Below, piece by piece: positions 15,173 to 23,122 of a stretch of 35,736 bases of DNA. The position numbers and the translations under genes are program-made. Source of the stretch: CAMQRS01 sp964370065 (GTDB lineage: Bacteria > Bacillota_I > Bacilli_A > Erysipelotrichales > Erysipelotrichaceae); assembly GCA_964370065.1 (NCBI GenBank), contig CAYJGK010000019.1, positions 1 through 35,736 of the forward strand, written 5' to 3'. Every line of letters begins with the position of its first letter. Position 1 is the stretch's first letter. The notes below the pieces were generated by a model. The model made no database searches. It worked only from the letters and a program-made list of their open reading frames with translations, and was not told the DNA's origin.

Positions 15173-17051
15173 GCTGACCTCCTTCTACCATTGCTTTTCC
15201 TAACACGATTGCATCAAACTTACACTTACTTACACATAAACCACATTTGATACACTCCACTTGATCAATGATATGAGGTTGTTTAATCGCTCCTGAAATT
15301 GCTCCAACAGGACAGTGACGAGAACATAATGTACATCCTTTACACTTATCTGCGATAATTGTATATTCTAATAAGTCTTTACAAACACCCGCTGGACAAT
15401 AATGGTCATCAACATGTGCTAAATATTCATCTTTAAAGTAATGTAATGTGCTTAAGATTGGATTCGGAGCAGTTTGTCCTAGCCCACACATTGACATATC
15501 TTTAATTGCAGTACTCAATTCTTCTAGAGTATTTAAATCAGCATGCGTAGCTTTTCCTTTTGTTATTTTCTCTAATATTTGGTGTAAACGCTTTGTTCCA
15601 ATACGACATGGCGAACATTTACCACATGATTCATCAACTGTGAAATCTAAATAGAATTTCGCAATATCAATCATACAGTTATCTTCATCCATAACAATTA
15701 ATCCACCAGAACCCATCATAGAACCAATTTTAACTAATTCATCATATTCAACTGATACATCTAAATGTGATTCAGGAATACATCCACCTGATGGTCCACC
15801 TGTTTGTGCTGCTTTGAATTTTTTTCCATCTGGAATTCCTCCACCAATATCATAAATGATTTCCTCTAAAGTAATTCCCATTGGGACTTCTACAAGTCCA
15901 ACATTGTGAATTTTACCACCTAGTGCGAATACTTTTGTTCCTGTAGAACGTTCTGTTCCCATTCCTTTAAACCAGTCTGCACCTTGTAAAATAATTTGTG
16001 GAATATTTCCATAAGTTTCGACATTATTTAATAAAGTAGGTTTTTGGAATAATCCTTTTTCTGCAGGGTAAGGAGGTCTTGGTCTTGGTTCCCCACGTTT
16101 TCCTTCAACAGAATTTAACAATGCTGTTTCTTCTCCACAAACAAAGGCACCAGCCCCATATCGAATTTCTAAATCAAAATTGAAGTCACTACCTAAAATG
16201 TTGTTCCCTAATAACCCTAATTCTCTGGCTTGATCAATAGCGATTGACAAACGGTGAATTGCTGTTGGATATTCTGCACGTACATAGACATACCCGTATT
16301 GTGCATTTGTAGCATATGCCGCAATGGCCATTGACTCAATAATAGCATGTGGATCCCCTTCTAATAAAGAACGGTCCATAAATGCTCCAGGATCCCCTTC
16401 ATCAGCGTTACAAGCAACATATTTTATATCACCTGTAATCTTTGCACAAATTTCCCATTTTAAACCTGTTGAGAAACCAGCACCACCACGTCCTCTTAAA
16501 CCAGAATCTTTTACTTCTTCTACTACATCAGCAGGTGTCATCTCAAATAAACATTTACGTAATGCTTGGTACCCATCTAATGCAATATAATCTGTAATTT
16601 CTTCTGGATCAATCACACCACAATTTTTTAAAACAACACGTTTTTGTTTTTTATAGAAAGTTAAATCTTCTAATTTTTCTACGACTCTACCATCTGGTTC
16701 ACGTACTAATAAACGATCTACAATTCTATTTTCTTTTAAATGCAGTGATACAATGTCATGTACATCTTTAACTTTCACTTGTGAATAGAATACATCTTCA
16801 GGTTGCACTAATACAATTGGTCCTTTTGTACATAAACCAAAACATCCTGTTTGAATTACTTCCACATCTTCAATTTTTTCTTCATTAATCATTTTACGTA
16901 ATTCAGCCATAATATCTTTTGATTTAGCTGAATGACATCCTGATCCTCCACAGACCATGATGTGTTTACATTTATTTGGTTGTTTATCTAAACGTAACTT
17001 AATTTCTTCATAACGCTTTTCTTGTAACTGCTTTAACTCTTCCCTATTCAT
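15165..17051 (-). CDS. hydB: FeFe hydrogenase flavin subunit HydB (NuoF-like)
   Basis: A 628-residue subunit that binds NADH and FMN. A thioredoxin-like 2Fe-2S domain (C34, C39, C70, C74) is followed by the NuoF core, with GRGGAGFSTGLKWE for FMN and VCGEETALLNSVEGKRGEPR for NADH. Next is a 4Fe-4S site starting SCGKCSPCRIG, and last a pair of 4Fe-4S motifs (CKGCTLCSRHC and CIKCGLCVSKC). This domain order is that of Thermotoga-type bifurcating HydB. The ATG shares a base with the hydC stop (TAATG), which implies coupled translation and a fixed subunit ratio. Confidence 0.96.
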   Translation of the reverse strand: MNREELKQLQEKRYEEIKLRLDKQPNKCKHIMVCGGSGCHSAKSKDIMAELRKMINEEKIEDVEVIQTGCFGLCTKGPIVLVQPEDVFYSQVKVKDVHDIVSLHLKENRIVDRLLVREPDGRVVEKLEDLTFYKKQKRVVLKNCGVIDPEEITDYIALDGYQALRKCLFEMTPADVVEEVKDSGLRGRGGAGFSTGLKWEICAKITGDIKYVACNADEGDPGAFMDRSLLEGDPHAIIESMAIAAYATNAQYGYVYVRAEYPTAIHRLSIAIDQARELGLLGNNILGSDFNFDLEIRYGAGAFVCGEETALLNSVEGKRGEPRPRPPYPAEKGLFQKPTLLNNVETYGNIPQIILQGADWFKGMGTERSTGTKVFALGGKIHNVGLVEVPMGITLEEIIYDIGGGIPDGKKFKAAQTGGPSGGCIPESHLDVSVEYDELVKIGSMMGSGGLIVMDEDNCMIDIAKFYLDFTVDESCGKCSPCRIGTKRLHQILEKITKGKATHADLNTLEELSTAIKDMSMCGLGQTAPNPILSTLHYFKDEYLAHVDDHYCPAGVCKDLLEYTIIADKCKGCTLCSRHCPVGAISGAIKQPHIIDQVECIKCGLCVSKCKFDAIVLGKAMVEGGQHE

Positions 17052-17554
17052 TATGATTCTCCTTCCTTTGTTACATAGTTTGATAATATCGAAGGAATTT
17101 CCTCTGTTTTCACACTACCATACACGTCTTCATCCACTGTTACAACTGGTGCAAGTCCACACGCACCAATACAACGTGTTGCTTCTAATGTGAATTCATT
17201 ATCTTCTGTTGTTTCTCCAACTTTAACATCAAGTGCACGTTCAAACCCATCCACTAGCGATTGTGCTCCTTTTACATAACAAGCTGTTCCCATACAAACA
17301 GATACTTTGTGTTTACCAGTTGGCACTAAACTAAAGCGCGAGTAAAAGGTTGCTACTCCATAGATTTCAGATAATGCAATACCCGTTTCTCTTGCGATAA
17401 TTTCTTGTACTTGTATCGGTAAAAAACCAAAATCATCTTGTACATCATTTAAAATGGTGATTAGTGATCCTGGCTTATTCTCATATTTACGACAAATCTC
17501 AACTATCCTCTCTTCATTAGCTTGCGCTAATTCACATAAACATTCTTTTTCCAT
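17051..17554 (-). CDS. hydC: FeFe hydrogenase subunit HydC (NuoE-like)
   Basis: A 167-residue NuoE-like protein with one 2Fe-2S site. The ligands lie in VCMGTACYVKGA and TRCIGACGLAPVV, with the intervening helix-loop region normal for the family. It passes electrons within the HydABC complex. It is the first gene of the hyd unit, with AAGGAG 8 bases before the ATG and a promoter directly upstream. Confidence 0.95.
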   Translation of the reverse strand: MEKECLCELAQANEERIVEICRKYENKPGSLITILNDVQDDFGFLPIQVQEIIARETGIALSEIYGVATFYSRFSLVPTGKHKVSVCMGTACYVKGAQSLVDGFERALDVKVGETTEDNEFTLEATRCIGACGLAPVVTVDEDVYGSVKTEEIPSILSNYVTKEGES

Positions 17555-17580
17555 ACTCTTTTCTCCTTATCATATCTATT

Positions 17581-17610
17581 ATTCTAACATGTTTAAGTAA
17601 ACCCTTACAA
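17581..17610 (-). promoter_or_regulatory. hydCBA promoter with a palindrome between its boxes
   Basis: On the minus strand TTGTAA (17605-17610) and TAGAAT (17581-17586, with a TG extension) are 18 bases apart. The spacer holds a 5-bp inverted repeat, GTTTA-AG-TAAAC at 17591-17602. A protein bound there would block the polymerase, so repression by a redox or other sensor is plausible. It matches only part of the Rex operator pattern. Confidence 0.55.
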
Positions 17611-17632
17611 GCCTTATTTTTACAGAATAAAA

Positions 17633-17664
17633 AAAGAGCAAAATGAAAAATCATTCTACTCTTT
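17633..17664 (-). terminator. Intrinsic terminator after comEB
   Basis: A 14-bp stem including G-U pairs (17633-17646 with 17651-17664), a 4-base loop and a run of T on the minus strand. The stem reaches into the comEB stop codon. It ends the lspA-rluD-rhomboid-comEB unit. Confidence 0.88.
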
Positions 17665-18145
17665 AATCAATTATTTTGTTTACGTTGACTTCTAATGAAT
17701 AAGGTAATTGTACTAACTCAATTCTTGCCTTTTCCAACATTTTTTTACTAGCAATAACATTGTTTTCATTACTATACTTATCGCTTTCATATACAATTTT
17801 TGTAATACCTGACTGAATAATTGCTTTCGCACATTCATTACAGGGAAATAAAGACACATATAAAGAGCACCCTCTTAAATCACTATGTGAATTTAAGATT
17901 GCATTAAGTTCTGCATGTACAACAAATGGATATTTTGTTTCTAAATAGGCGCCTTCTCTCCCCCAAGGAAAAGTATCATCATTACACCCTCTAGGTAAGC
18001 CATTGTAACCAATCCCTACCACTTTTTTGTCAGATGAAACAATGCATGCTCCGACTTGTGTAGAAGGATCCTTGGAGCGAAGCGCACTTAAATGCGCCAG
18101 CCCCATAAAATATTCATCCCAACTTAATACATTTTCACGCTTCAT
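17663..18145 (-). CDS. comEB: dCMP deaminase ComEB
   Basis: Deaminates dCMP to dUMP, a thymidylate precursor. The 160-residue protein has the zinc site HAE (His77, Glu79) and PCNEC (Cys102, Cys105), plus the family's GYNGLPRGCNDD segment (47-57). In Bacillus subtilis comEB lies between comEA and comEC and is not needed for DNA uptake. Here it is about 8 kb away, in an operon with a rhomboid 1 base upstream. That is the same chromosomal neighbourhood, consistent with later insertion of genes between them. Confidence 0.94.
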   Translation of the reverse strand: MKRENVLSWDEYFMGLAHLSALRSKDPSTQVGACIVSSDKKVVGIGYNGLPRGCNDDTFPWGREGAYLETKYPFVVHAELNAILNSHSDLRGCSLYVSLFPCNECAKAIIQSGITKIVYESDKYSNENNVIASKKMLEKARIELVQLPYSLEVNVNKIID

Positions 18146-18146
18146 A

Positions 18147-19385
18147 TTATTCCCCTTTCAAACTTAATTGCTTTTCAATTTGTTGTGCATAGCCTTTTAA
18201 ACCTAATGTTTCATATTGTTTCACAATTTCCTCATCTAATTGCTCATGTGTTGGTAATGCACTCTGAATATTACTCATTCCATACACTAATCCTGCTAAT
18301 AAAATAATACTACTAAATACAAAGTGCAAACGATATGGTTTTAAGGAATCATCTGGATATACAATAAATGCCATCAGTATTCCCCAAATAAATCCACCAA
18401 ATAATGATGTTGCACTAATTCCTTCCATCAAGAAACAAATGAACATCAATAAATATACATTACTAAGTTGTGTAGCTACGAAGCGATTCATATATAACTT
18501 ATTTTTAAATACAACAAGTATTAATGCACCTAATAAGCCAAACACACCAGAACCTATTCCAAAAAATATTTCATTTCCATTAAAAATGAATGGGAATAAA
18601 TTACCAATTAATAAAGAACTTATGAATATAAATATATATGCAATAGGTTTGTATACTCTTTCGCATAAATTCCCAATTTGGATTAATGCAAATCCAAAAA
18701 ACAATACTGTCAATATATCAGAGTGAATAAAACTCATTGTGATAAAACGCCAATATTCATGCATTTCCACAATCATTGTTTTATAATACGCGCCTGCTGC
18801 GACTAAGCCAGCTGCAAAAGTTGAAGAATGACGCATCACTAAAAATATACTTACGATATAAGCTAGCGCAATAATAGCAAAGATCGTTGTTGAAATGACT
18901 GGTAGTTTTTTTATAGAAAACTTAGTTTGCAACTTCATTTTTTCTTTTTGCACACTTTCCAAATGCTTCGTTAATCTAGTGCATTCAGCTTGCTTATCTT
19001 CCACTATGCGAATCGCTTGCTTCAATTTAGGAAACGTAGTATATATTGAATCGTGGCTGATTTGTTCATCATTTAAAACTATTTGAAAAAATTGCCCTTC
19101 ATGAAAAGGGGAACTTTCTTCATTTGTATTAACGATAAACACATCATATTTTTTACCTAATACGGAAGCTAATCCAATTTGTACTCGTTTCAAATAGTCA
19201 TTTTCGAAAATAGCACTCGCACTTACCTGTGCATTTAAACGAATAATTGGATATTTTTTATTATCTGGATTTGCTAACCAAATATCTTTCTTTGCTCTTG
19301 GAATATTAACAATTTTGTACTCATATTCACTTACTAAACAATCAAGAATTTGATAAACAAACACATCAGCATTAGTATACTCCAT
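18147..19385 (-). CDS. Rhomboid-family membrane protein lacking the catalytic dyad
   Basis: A 412-residue protein with a soluble N-terminal domain (1-125), a short coiled coil (about 128-155) and a rhomboid membrane domain (about 160-375). Aligned without gaps to Escherichia coli GlpG as I recall it, the active-site positions are lost. EYWRFITMSFIHSDILTVLFF keeps the first His (H221), but the oxyanion His and Asn are Thr226 and Phe230. GIGSGVFGLLG (276-286) aligns to GLSGVVYALMG with Gly278 at the catalytic Ser and Ser279 one place on. The AHxxG block reads SLFGG, with Leu328 for the catalytic His. It is therefore probably a pseudoprotease that binds or retains membrane proteins. It overlaps neither neighbour; comEB follows after one base. 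Confidence 0.82.
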   Translation of the reverse strand: MEYTNADVFVYQILDCLVSEYEYKIVNIPRAKKDIWLANPDNKKYPIIRLNAQVSASAIFENDYLKRVQIGLASVLGKKYDVFIVNTNEESSPFHEGQFFQIVLNDEQISHDSIYTTFPKLKQAIRIVEDKQAECTRLTKHLESVQKEKMKLQTKFSIKKLPVISTTIFAIIALAYIVSIFLVMRHSSTFAAGLVAAGAYYKTMIVEMHEYWRFITMSFIHSDILTVLFFGFALIQIGNLCERVYKPIAYIFIFISSLLIGNLFPFIFNGNEIFFGIGSGVFGLLGALILVVFKNKLYMNRFVATQLSNVYLLMFICFLMEGISATSLFGGFIWGILMAFIVYPDDSLKPYRLHFVFSSIILLAGLVYGMSNIQSALPTHEQLDEEIVKQYETLGLKGYAQQIEKQLSLKGE

Positions 19386-19393
19386 TGTTTCAC

Positions 19394-20299
19394 CTACTTT
19401 TCTTTTATTTCTTTTAATACATTTTTAAATAATTCTGGAAGAGGAGCATTCACCGTAATGCTCTTCTTACTTGTGGGATGCACAAACGTTAATTCATGAG
19501 CGTGTAATAACTGTCCTTTTAACGGCATTGTTTTACGATATGAATATTTTTCATCTCCCACTACTGGATGTTTAATATATTGCATATGTACCCTGATTTG
19601 ATGAGTACGACCTGTTTCTAGACGACATTCTACTAAGGTATATCCCTCAAAACGTTCCATTACTTTAAAATGCGTAATCGCTGATCGTGCATTCTTTGAG
19701 GTAACAGCCATTTTTTGTCGATCGTTTACATCACGACCAATTGGTGCATCTATTGTTGCAAACTCATGTGGAATCACACCGTGTACTAAAGCATAGTACT
19801 TTCTAGACACCGTCTTATTTTGTAATTGTTCACTTAATGACATATGTGCTTTATCATTTTTGGCAACAATTAATAATCCCGTTGTATCTTTATCAATTCG
19901 ATGTACAATTCCAGGTCGTAAGACACCATTAATACCACTTAAATCTTTACAATGGTATAATAATCCATTTACTAATGTATGGTGTAGACTCCCTGGTGCA
20001 GGATGGACTACCATTCCTTTAGGCTTATTTACTACAATTACATCTTCATCTTCATATACAATATCCAAATCCATTTCTTCAGGCTTTGCAATTGCTTCTT
20101 CCACCTCTAAAGCAGGTATAAAAATAATATCGTTTTCTTTTATTTTATAATTGGATTTAGTGGGTAGTTCATTCACTAATATACTCTTATCTTTAATTAA
20201 AGACTGTATTCTACTTCTAGATAAATCTTCTTTATCATCTAGAAATTTATCTATTCTAATTAATTCTTCTTCTTTACTTACTTTGTATTTTTTTTCCAT
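19394..20299 (-). CDS. rluD: 23S rRNA pseudouridine synthase RluD family
   Basis: A 301-residue protein with an N-terminal S4 RNA-binding domain (about 10-70) and a RluA-type catalytic domain. HRIDKDTTGLLIVAK contains the catalytic Asp, and RLETGRTHQIRVHM the conserved binding segment. It should modify uridines in 23S rRNA, most likely in helix 69, although RluC- or RluD-type specificity cannot be separated by eye. I choose the ATG at 20299, with GGAG 6 bases upstream, over a TTG at 20311. Its start lies inside the lspA end, and the lspA-rluD pairing is common in Bacillota. Confidence 0.92.
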   Translation of the reverse strand: MEKKYKVSKEEELIRIDKFLDDKEDLSRSRIQSLIKDKSILVNELPTKSNYKIKENDIIFIPALEVEEAIAKPEEMDLDIVYEDEDVIVVNKPKGMVVHPAPGSLHHTLVNGLLYHCKDLSGINGVLRPGIVHRIDKDTTGLLIVAKNDKAHMSLSEQLQNKTVSRKYYALVHGVIPHEFATIDAPIGRDVNDRQKMAVTSKNARSAITHFKVMERFEGYTLVECRLETGRTHQIRVHMQYIKHPVVGDEKYSYRKTMPLKGQLLHAHELTFVHPTSKKSITVNAPLPELFKNVLKEIKEK

Positions 20300-20768
20300 A
20301 TGTGACTCCAAATTCCATCATTAGTTCATCAATGACGACTATGATTATACCTATTACTAAACAACAATCTGCAATATTAAACACTGCAAAATCATAACCA
20401 AATATAATGAAATCTAAAAAATCAATTACGTATCGAAATAAAATACGATCTATTAAATTACCAATTGTTCCAGCAATCATCAGTACAACACCAATTTTAG
20501 ATAAGATTTGATAACTTTTAATTGATTTAAAGAAGAACACTAATACAACTAAAGCCACTACGCTAATAAAATAAAAGAACTCCATTCGTCCTTCTAAAAT
20601 ACTAAAAGCGGCACCAGTGTTTTGTACATAAGTTAAACTAAAAAAATCAGGTATCATTGTGATACTTTCATAAAGTTCCATATTGCTTGCAACAATAAAC
20701 TTCGAAATTTGATCAATACATAAACTACTAATCAAAATAATCAAATATATTTTATTTCTTTTACTCAT
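20274..20768 (-). CDS. lspA: Lipoprotein signal peptidase
   Basis: Cleaves signal peptides from lipoproteins after Cys acylation. A 164-residue, four-span membrane protein with catalytic Asp107 (GNLIDR) and Asp134 (FNIADC), and the QNTGAAFS segment at 49-56. Two likely clients, the lipoproteins with VVAC and LAGC lipoboxes, are encoded nearby. It begins the lspA-rluD-rhomboid-comEB unit and has AGGAG before its ATG. Confidence 0.95.
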   Translation of the reverse strand: MSKRNKIYLIILISSLCIDQISKFIVASNMELYESITMIPDFFSLTYVQNTGAAFSILEGRMEFFYFISVVALVVLVFFFKSIKSYQILSKIGVVLMIAGTIGNLIDRILFRYVIDFLDFIIFGYDFAVFNIADCCLVIGIIIVVIDELMMEFGVTYGKKIQSK

Positions 20769-20791
20769 ACTTACTCCTGTCTAGTCTATTT

Positions 20792-20800
20792 CTATTTTAT
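20792..20800 (-). promoter_or_regulatory. Extended -10 promoter for lspA operon
   Basis: On the minus strand, TGATAAAAT about 30 bases before the lspA ATG matches an extended -10. The -35 is poor. No hairpin terminator for the preceding ABC-F gene is visible in this 67-base gap, so read-through is also possible. Confidence 0.45.
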
Positions 20801-20835
20801 CACAAATTGTACTATTATTGTAATAAAGTGTTCAA

Positions 20836-22596
20836 TCAATGTTTATCTAATTGAATTTGTTCCTCTTTTTCTAATAAGGTCAAGTACAATTCATTATCAG
20901 TATCACAAATGACTTGTAGTTCGTTTCTTTTTTTAGATAAGGTTTGAATTTCTTCAAAATCAATAAGTTGTCCCATTTCTTCATCAAGTAGAGTTAACTC
21001 CTTCTCCATGGTTGCAATTTTAGTAGGCAGCGATTCTAATAATTTTTTTTCTTTACTAGTTAAACGAATTTGTGTTTTCTTTAACTCTTGTTTTTGTTTT
21101 TGATAGGCATCATACTTTGTATTATCCTTTAGTGTAGGTTGGTTTTGAACGAATAATTCATAAGATGTTGGTTTATGCAATATTTCGTTATTTTCAAATA
21201 TGAAGAATGCATCACAAACCCGATTTAAAAAGTAACGATCATGAGACACGCATATAATATTCCCTGCAAAATCATCTAAATAACTTTCTAATATCGTTAA
21301 TGTTTCAATATCTAAATCATTTGTTGGTTCATCTAATAATAGTACATTAGGTGCTTGCATTAATATTTTCAATAAGTATAAACGCCTTTTTTCTCCACCT
21401 GAACATTGACCTATCTTTTTATATTGCGTTTGCTTATCAAATAAAAATCGTTCAAGCATTACGCTAGCACTTAATTCACCCTCTCTTGTTTGTAGAACAG
21501 CTGCCGTTTCTTTAATATAATCGATGACACGCATCGTATTATCTAAATCATTGTTTTCTTGTTTATAGTAACCTAATCGAACCGTTGTTCCAAGTTCTAC
21601 AGCCCCACTAGTTGGTAAATTTTGCTTCGCTAAGATTGAAAGTAAACTAGATTTACCACATCCATTGACTCCTATAATTCCAATACGATCATATCGTTTT
21701 GCAATATATGAAAAATCATTAAATAAAATTTTTCCATCATATGCTTTGCTGATGTGATTCACTTCCATGATTCGATTTCCTAAGCGTGTTTGTTTCGTAA
21801 TCATGGATACATTTTTTTGCACCTGTATTTTATCAACGTTACTTAGTTTTTCAAAACGTTGTAACCGATCTTTGCTTTTTGTGGTTCTTGCCTGCACACC
21901 TGCTCTTACCCATTCTAGTTCTTTCTTTAAAAACTTCTTTCGTTTTTGCTCTTGTTTAAAAAAACTGTCTATTCGTTGTTGTTTGAATTGTAAATACAAA
22001 CTATAGTTTGCCGCATACATATATAACTTAGTTTGATCTACTTCTACTATTTTATTCACTACTCTTTCTAAAAAATAGCGATCATGCGTAACCATCAATA
22101 ATGCTTTTTTCATTTTCATTAAATATTTTTCTAGATAGGAAATCATTGTATGATCTAAATGGTTTGTTGGTTCATCCAAAATTAATAAATCAAACTCTTG
22201 TAGTAGTGTAATAGATAGTGCTAAACGTTTCTTTTGTCCACCACTCATCGTTTGAATTTTTTGATTATAGTCTGTAATTTGAAATCGATTCAACATGGCC
22301 TTCATTTCAAATTCTTTGGTATCAACATAATAATCACGCATTACTTCTAATACCGTTTTTTGTTCATCAAAAATAGTATCTTGTTGTAAGAAAGAAATAC
22401 GTAATCCATTTTTTTTAAGAATAGTTTCTCCTTCATAATTTTCTGTACCTGCAATAATTTTCAACAAAGTTGATTTTCCAGTACCATTCACCCCTACTAA
22501 TCCAATTTTGTCAACGTCTTCAATAATTAAACTAGCATTATCTAAAATACAATGATCATTATGATATTTTGTAATTTTATTTATTGTAATAAACAT
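20836..22596 (-). CDS. uup: ABC-F ATPase, Uup type
   Basis: A soluble 586-residue protein with two ABC ATPase domains and no membrane segments. The first has GVNGTGKS (35-42), MSGGQ and LLILDEPTNHLD. The second has GVNGCGKS, CSGGE and VLLLDEPTNDLD. The linker between them (about 190-260) is charged. A C-terminal coiled coil (about 495-586) is the mark of Uup rather than EttA or antibiotic-resistance ABC-F proteins. Members act on ribosomes, and Uup also affects DNA stability and transposon excision. A resistance role cannot be excluded, but nothing here supports one. AAGGAG lies 5 bases before the ATG. Confidence 0.87.
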   Translation of the reverse strand: MFITINKITKYHNDHCILDNASLIIEDVDKIGLVGVNGTGKSTLLKIIAGTENYEGETILKKNGLRISFLQQDTIFDEQKTVLEVMRDYYVDTKEFEMKAMLNRFQITDYNQKIQTMSGGQKKRLALSITLLQEFDLLILDEPTNHLDHTMISYLEKYLMKMKKALLMVTHDRYFLERVVNKIVEVDQTKLYMYAANYSLYLQFKQQRIDSFFKQEQKRKKFLKKELEWVRAGVQARTTKSKDRLQRFEKLSNVDKIQVQKNVSMITKQTRLGNRIMEVNHISKAYDGKILFNDFSYIAKRYDRIGIIGVNGCGKSSLLSILAKQNLPTSGAVELGTTVRLGYYKQENNDLDNTMRVIDYIKETAAVLQTREGELSASVMLERFLFDKQTQYKKIGQCSGGEKRRLYLLKILMQAPNVLLLDEPTNDLDIETLTILESYLDDFAGNIICVSHDRYFLNRVCDAFFIFENNEILHKPTSYELFVQNQPTLKDNTKYDAYQKQKQELKKTQIRLTSKEKKLLESLPTKIATMEKELTLLDEEMGQLIDFEEIQTLSKKRNELQVICDTDNELYLTLLEKEEQIQLDKH

Positions 22597-22623
22597 AAGT
22601 TCTCCTTCATTCTGTTAATCAAA

Positions 22624-22644
22624 AAAAGTCTGAGACAGACTTTT
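22624..22644 (-). terminator. Intrinsic terminator after the small lipoprotein gene
   Basis: A 9-bp perfect stem (22624-22632 with 22636-22644), 3-base loop and seven T on the minus strand. It overlaps the lipoprotein stop codon. Only 27 bases separate it from the uup ATG. Confidence 0.88.
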
Positions 22645-23098
22645 ATTGTTTTTCACAAGTAAATGCATTAGTTGCTTCTAAGCTACTTATGATATCTTCA
22701 ATATTACTATAATCGCTTCGACTTCCTAATCCAAATGCATCTTCATTAAAATCATATTCATTTATTGTGAATGTAATAATTTCTTTAATTTCATTCTTAT
22801 CTTCATCTTTTTCTATCTCAATGCCAATTCCATCAACATCCTTATATTGTTCATAATTGGCTGTAAATTCATCATATGCTTCTTGCAGTGTAAATTCTTC
22901 TAAATCACTAGCTGTCAATACATATGTATTTTGTGAAATCATTTGTTCTATTTCATTATCTTGATTGTATGTATAAGTTACTTGTGCTTTGTATTCCTCA
23001 CTAGATGTATTTAGCGCACAAATTAATATATGGCTTTTATTTTGATTACACCCTGCTAATAAACAAACAAGCAATATACTCATTAATATTTTTTTCAT
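22643..23098 (-). CDS. Small lipoprotein of unknown function
   Basis: A 151-residue lipoprotein with a signal peptide and lipobox LAGC (acylated Cys17). The mature domain alternates polar strands (KAQVTYTYNQDNEIEQMI, EIKEIITFTINEY) with an acidic helix. This recalls the DUF1307/YehR lipoproteins, but I cannot confirm that. It is the second gene after a P-type cation ATPase, 24 bases downstream, so the two may act together at the membrane. The unusually acidic mature part could bind cations, which is a guess from composition. Two further Cys (27 and 148) could form a disulfide. Confidence 0.75.
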   Translation of the reverse strand: MKKILMSILLVCLLAGCNQNKSHILICALNTSSEEYKAQVTYTYNQDNEIEQMISQNTYVLTASDLEEFTLQEAYDEFTANYEQYKDVDGIGIEIEKDEDKNEIKEIITFTINEYDFNEDAFGLGSRSDYSNIEDIISSLEATNAFTCEKQ

Positions 23099-23122
23099 AA
23101 TTTTACCTCAAATAGTAGTATA

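Noticed and set aside
17587..17610. A Rex operator upstream of hydC
   Set aside because: Only the left half-site fits well; the right half departs at two of six positions. It is kept as a generic palindrome observation, not as a named site.
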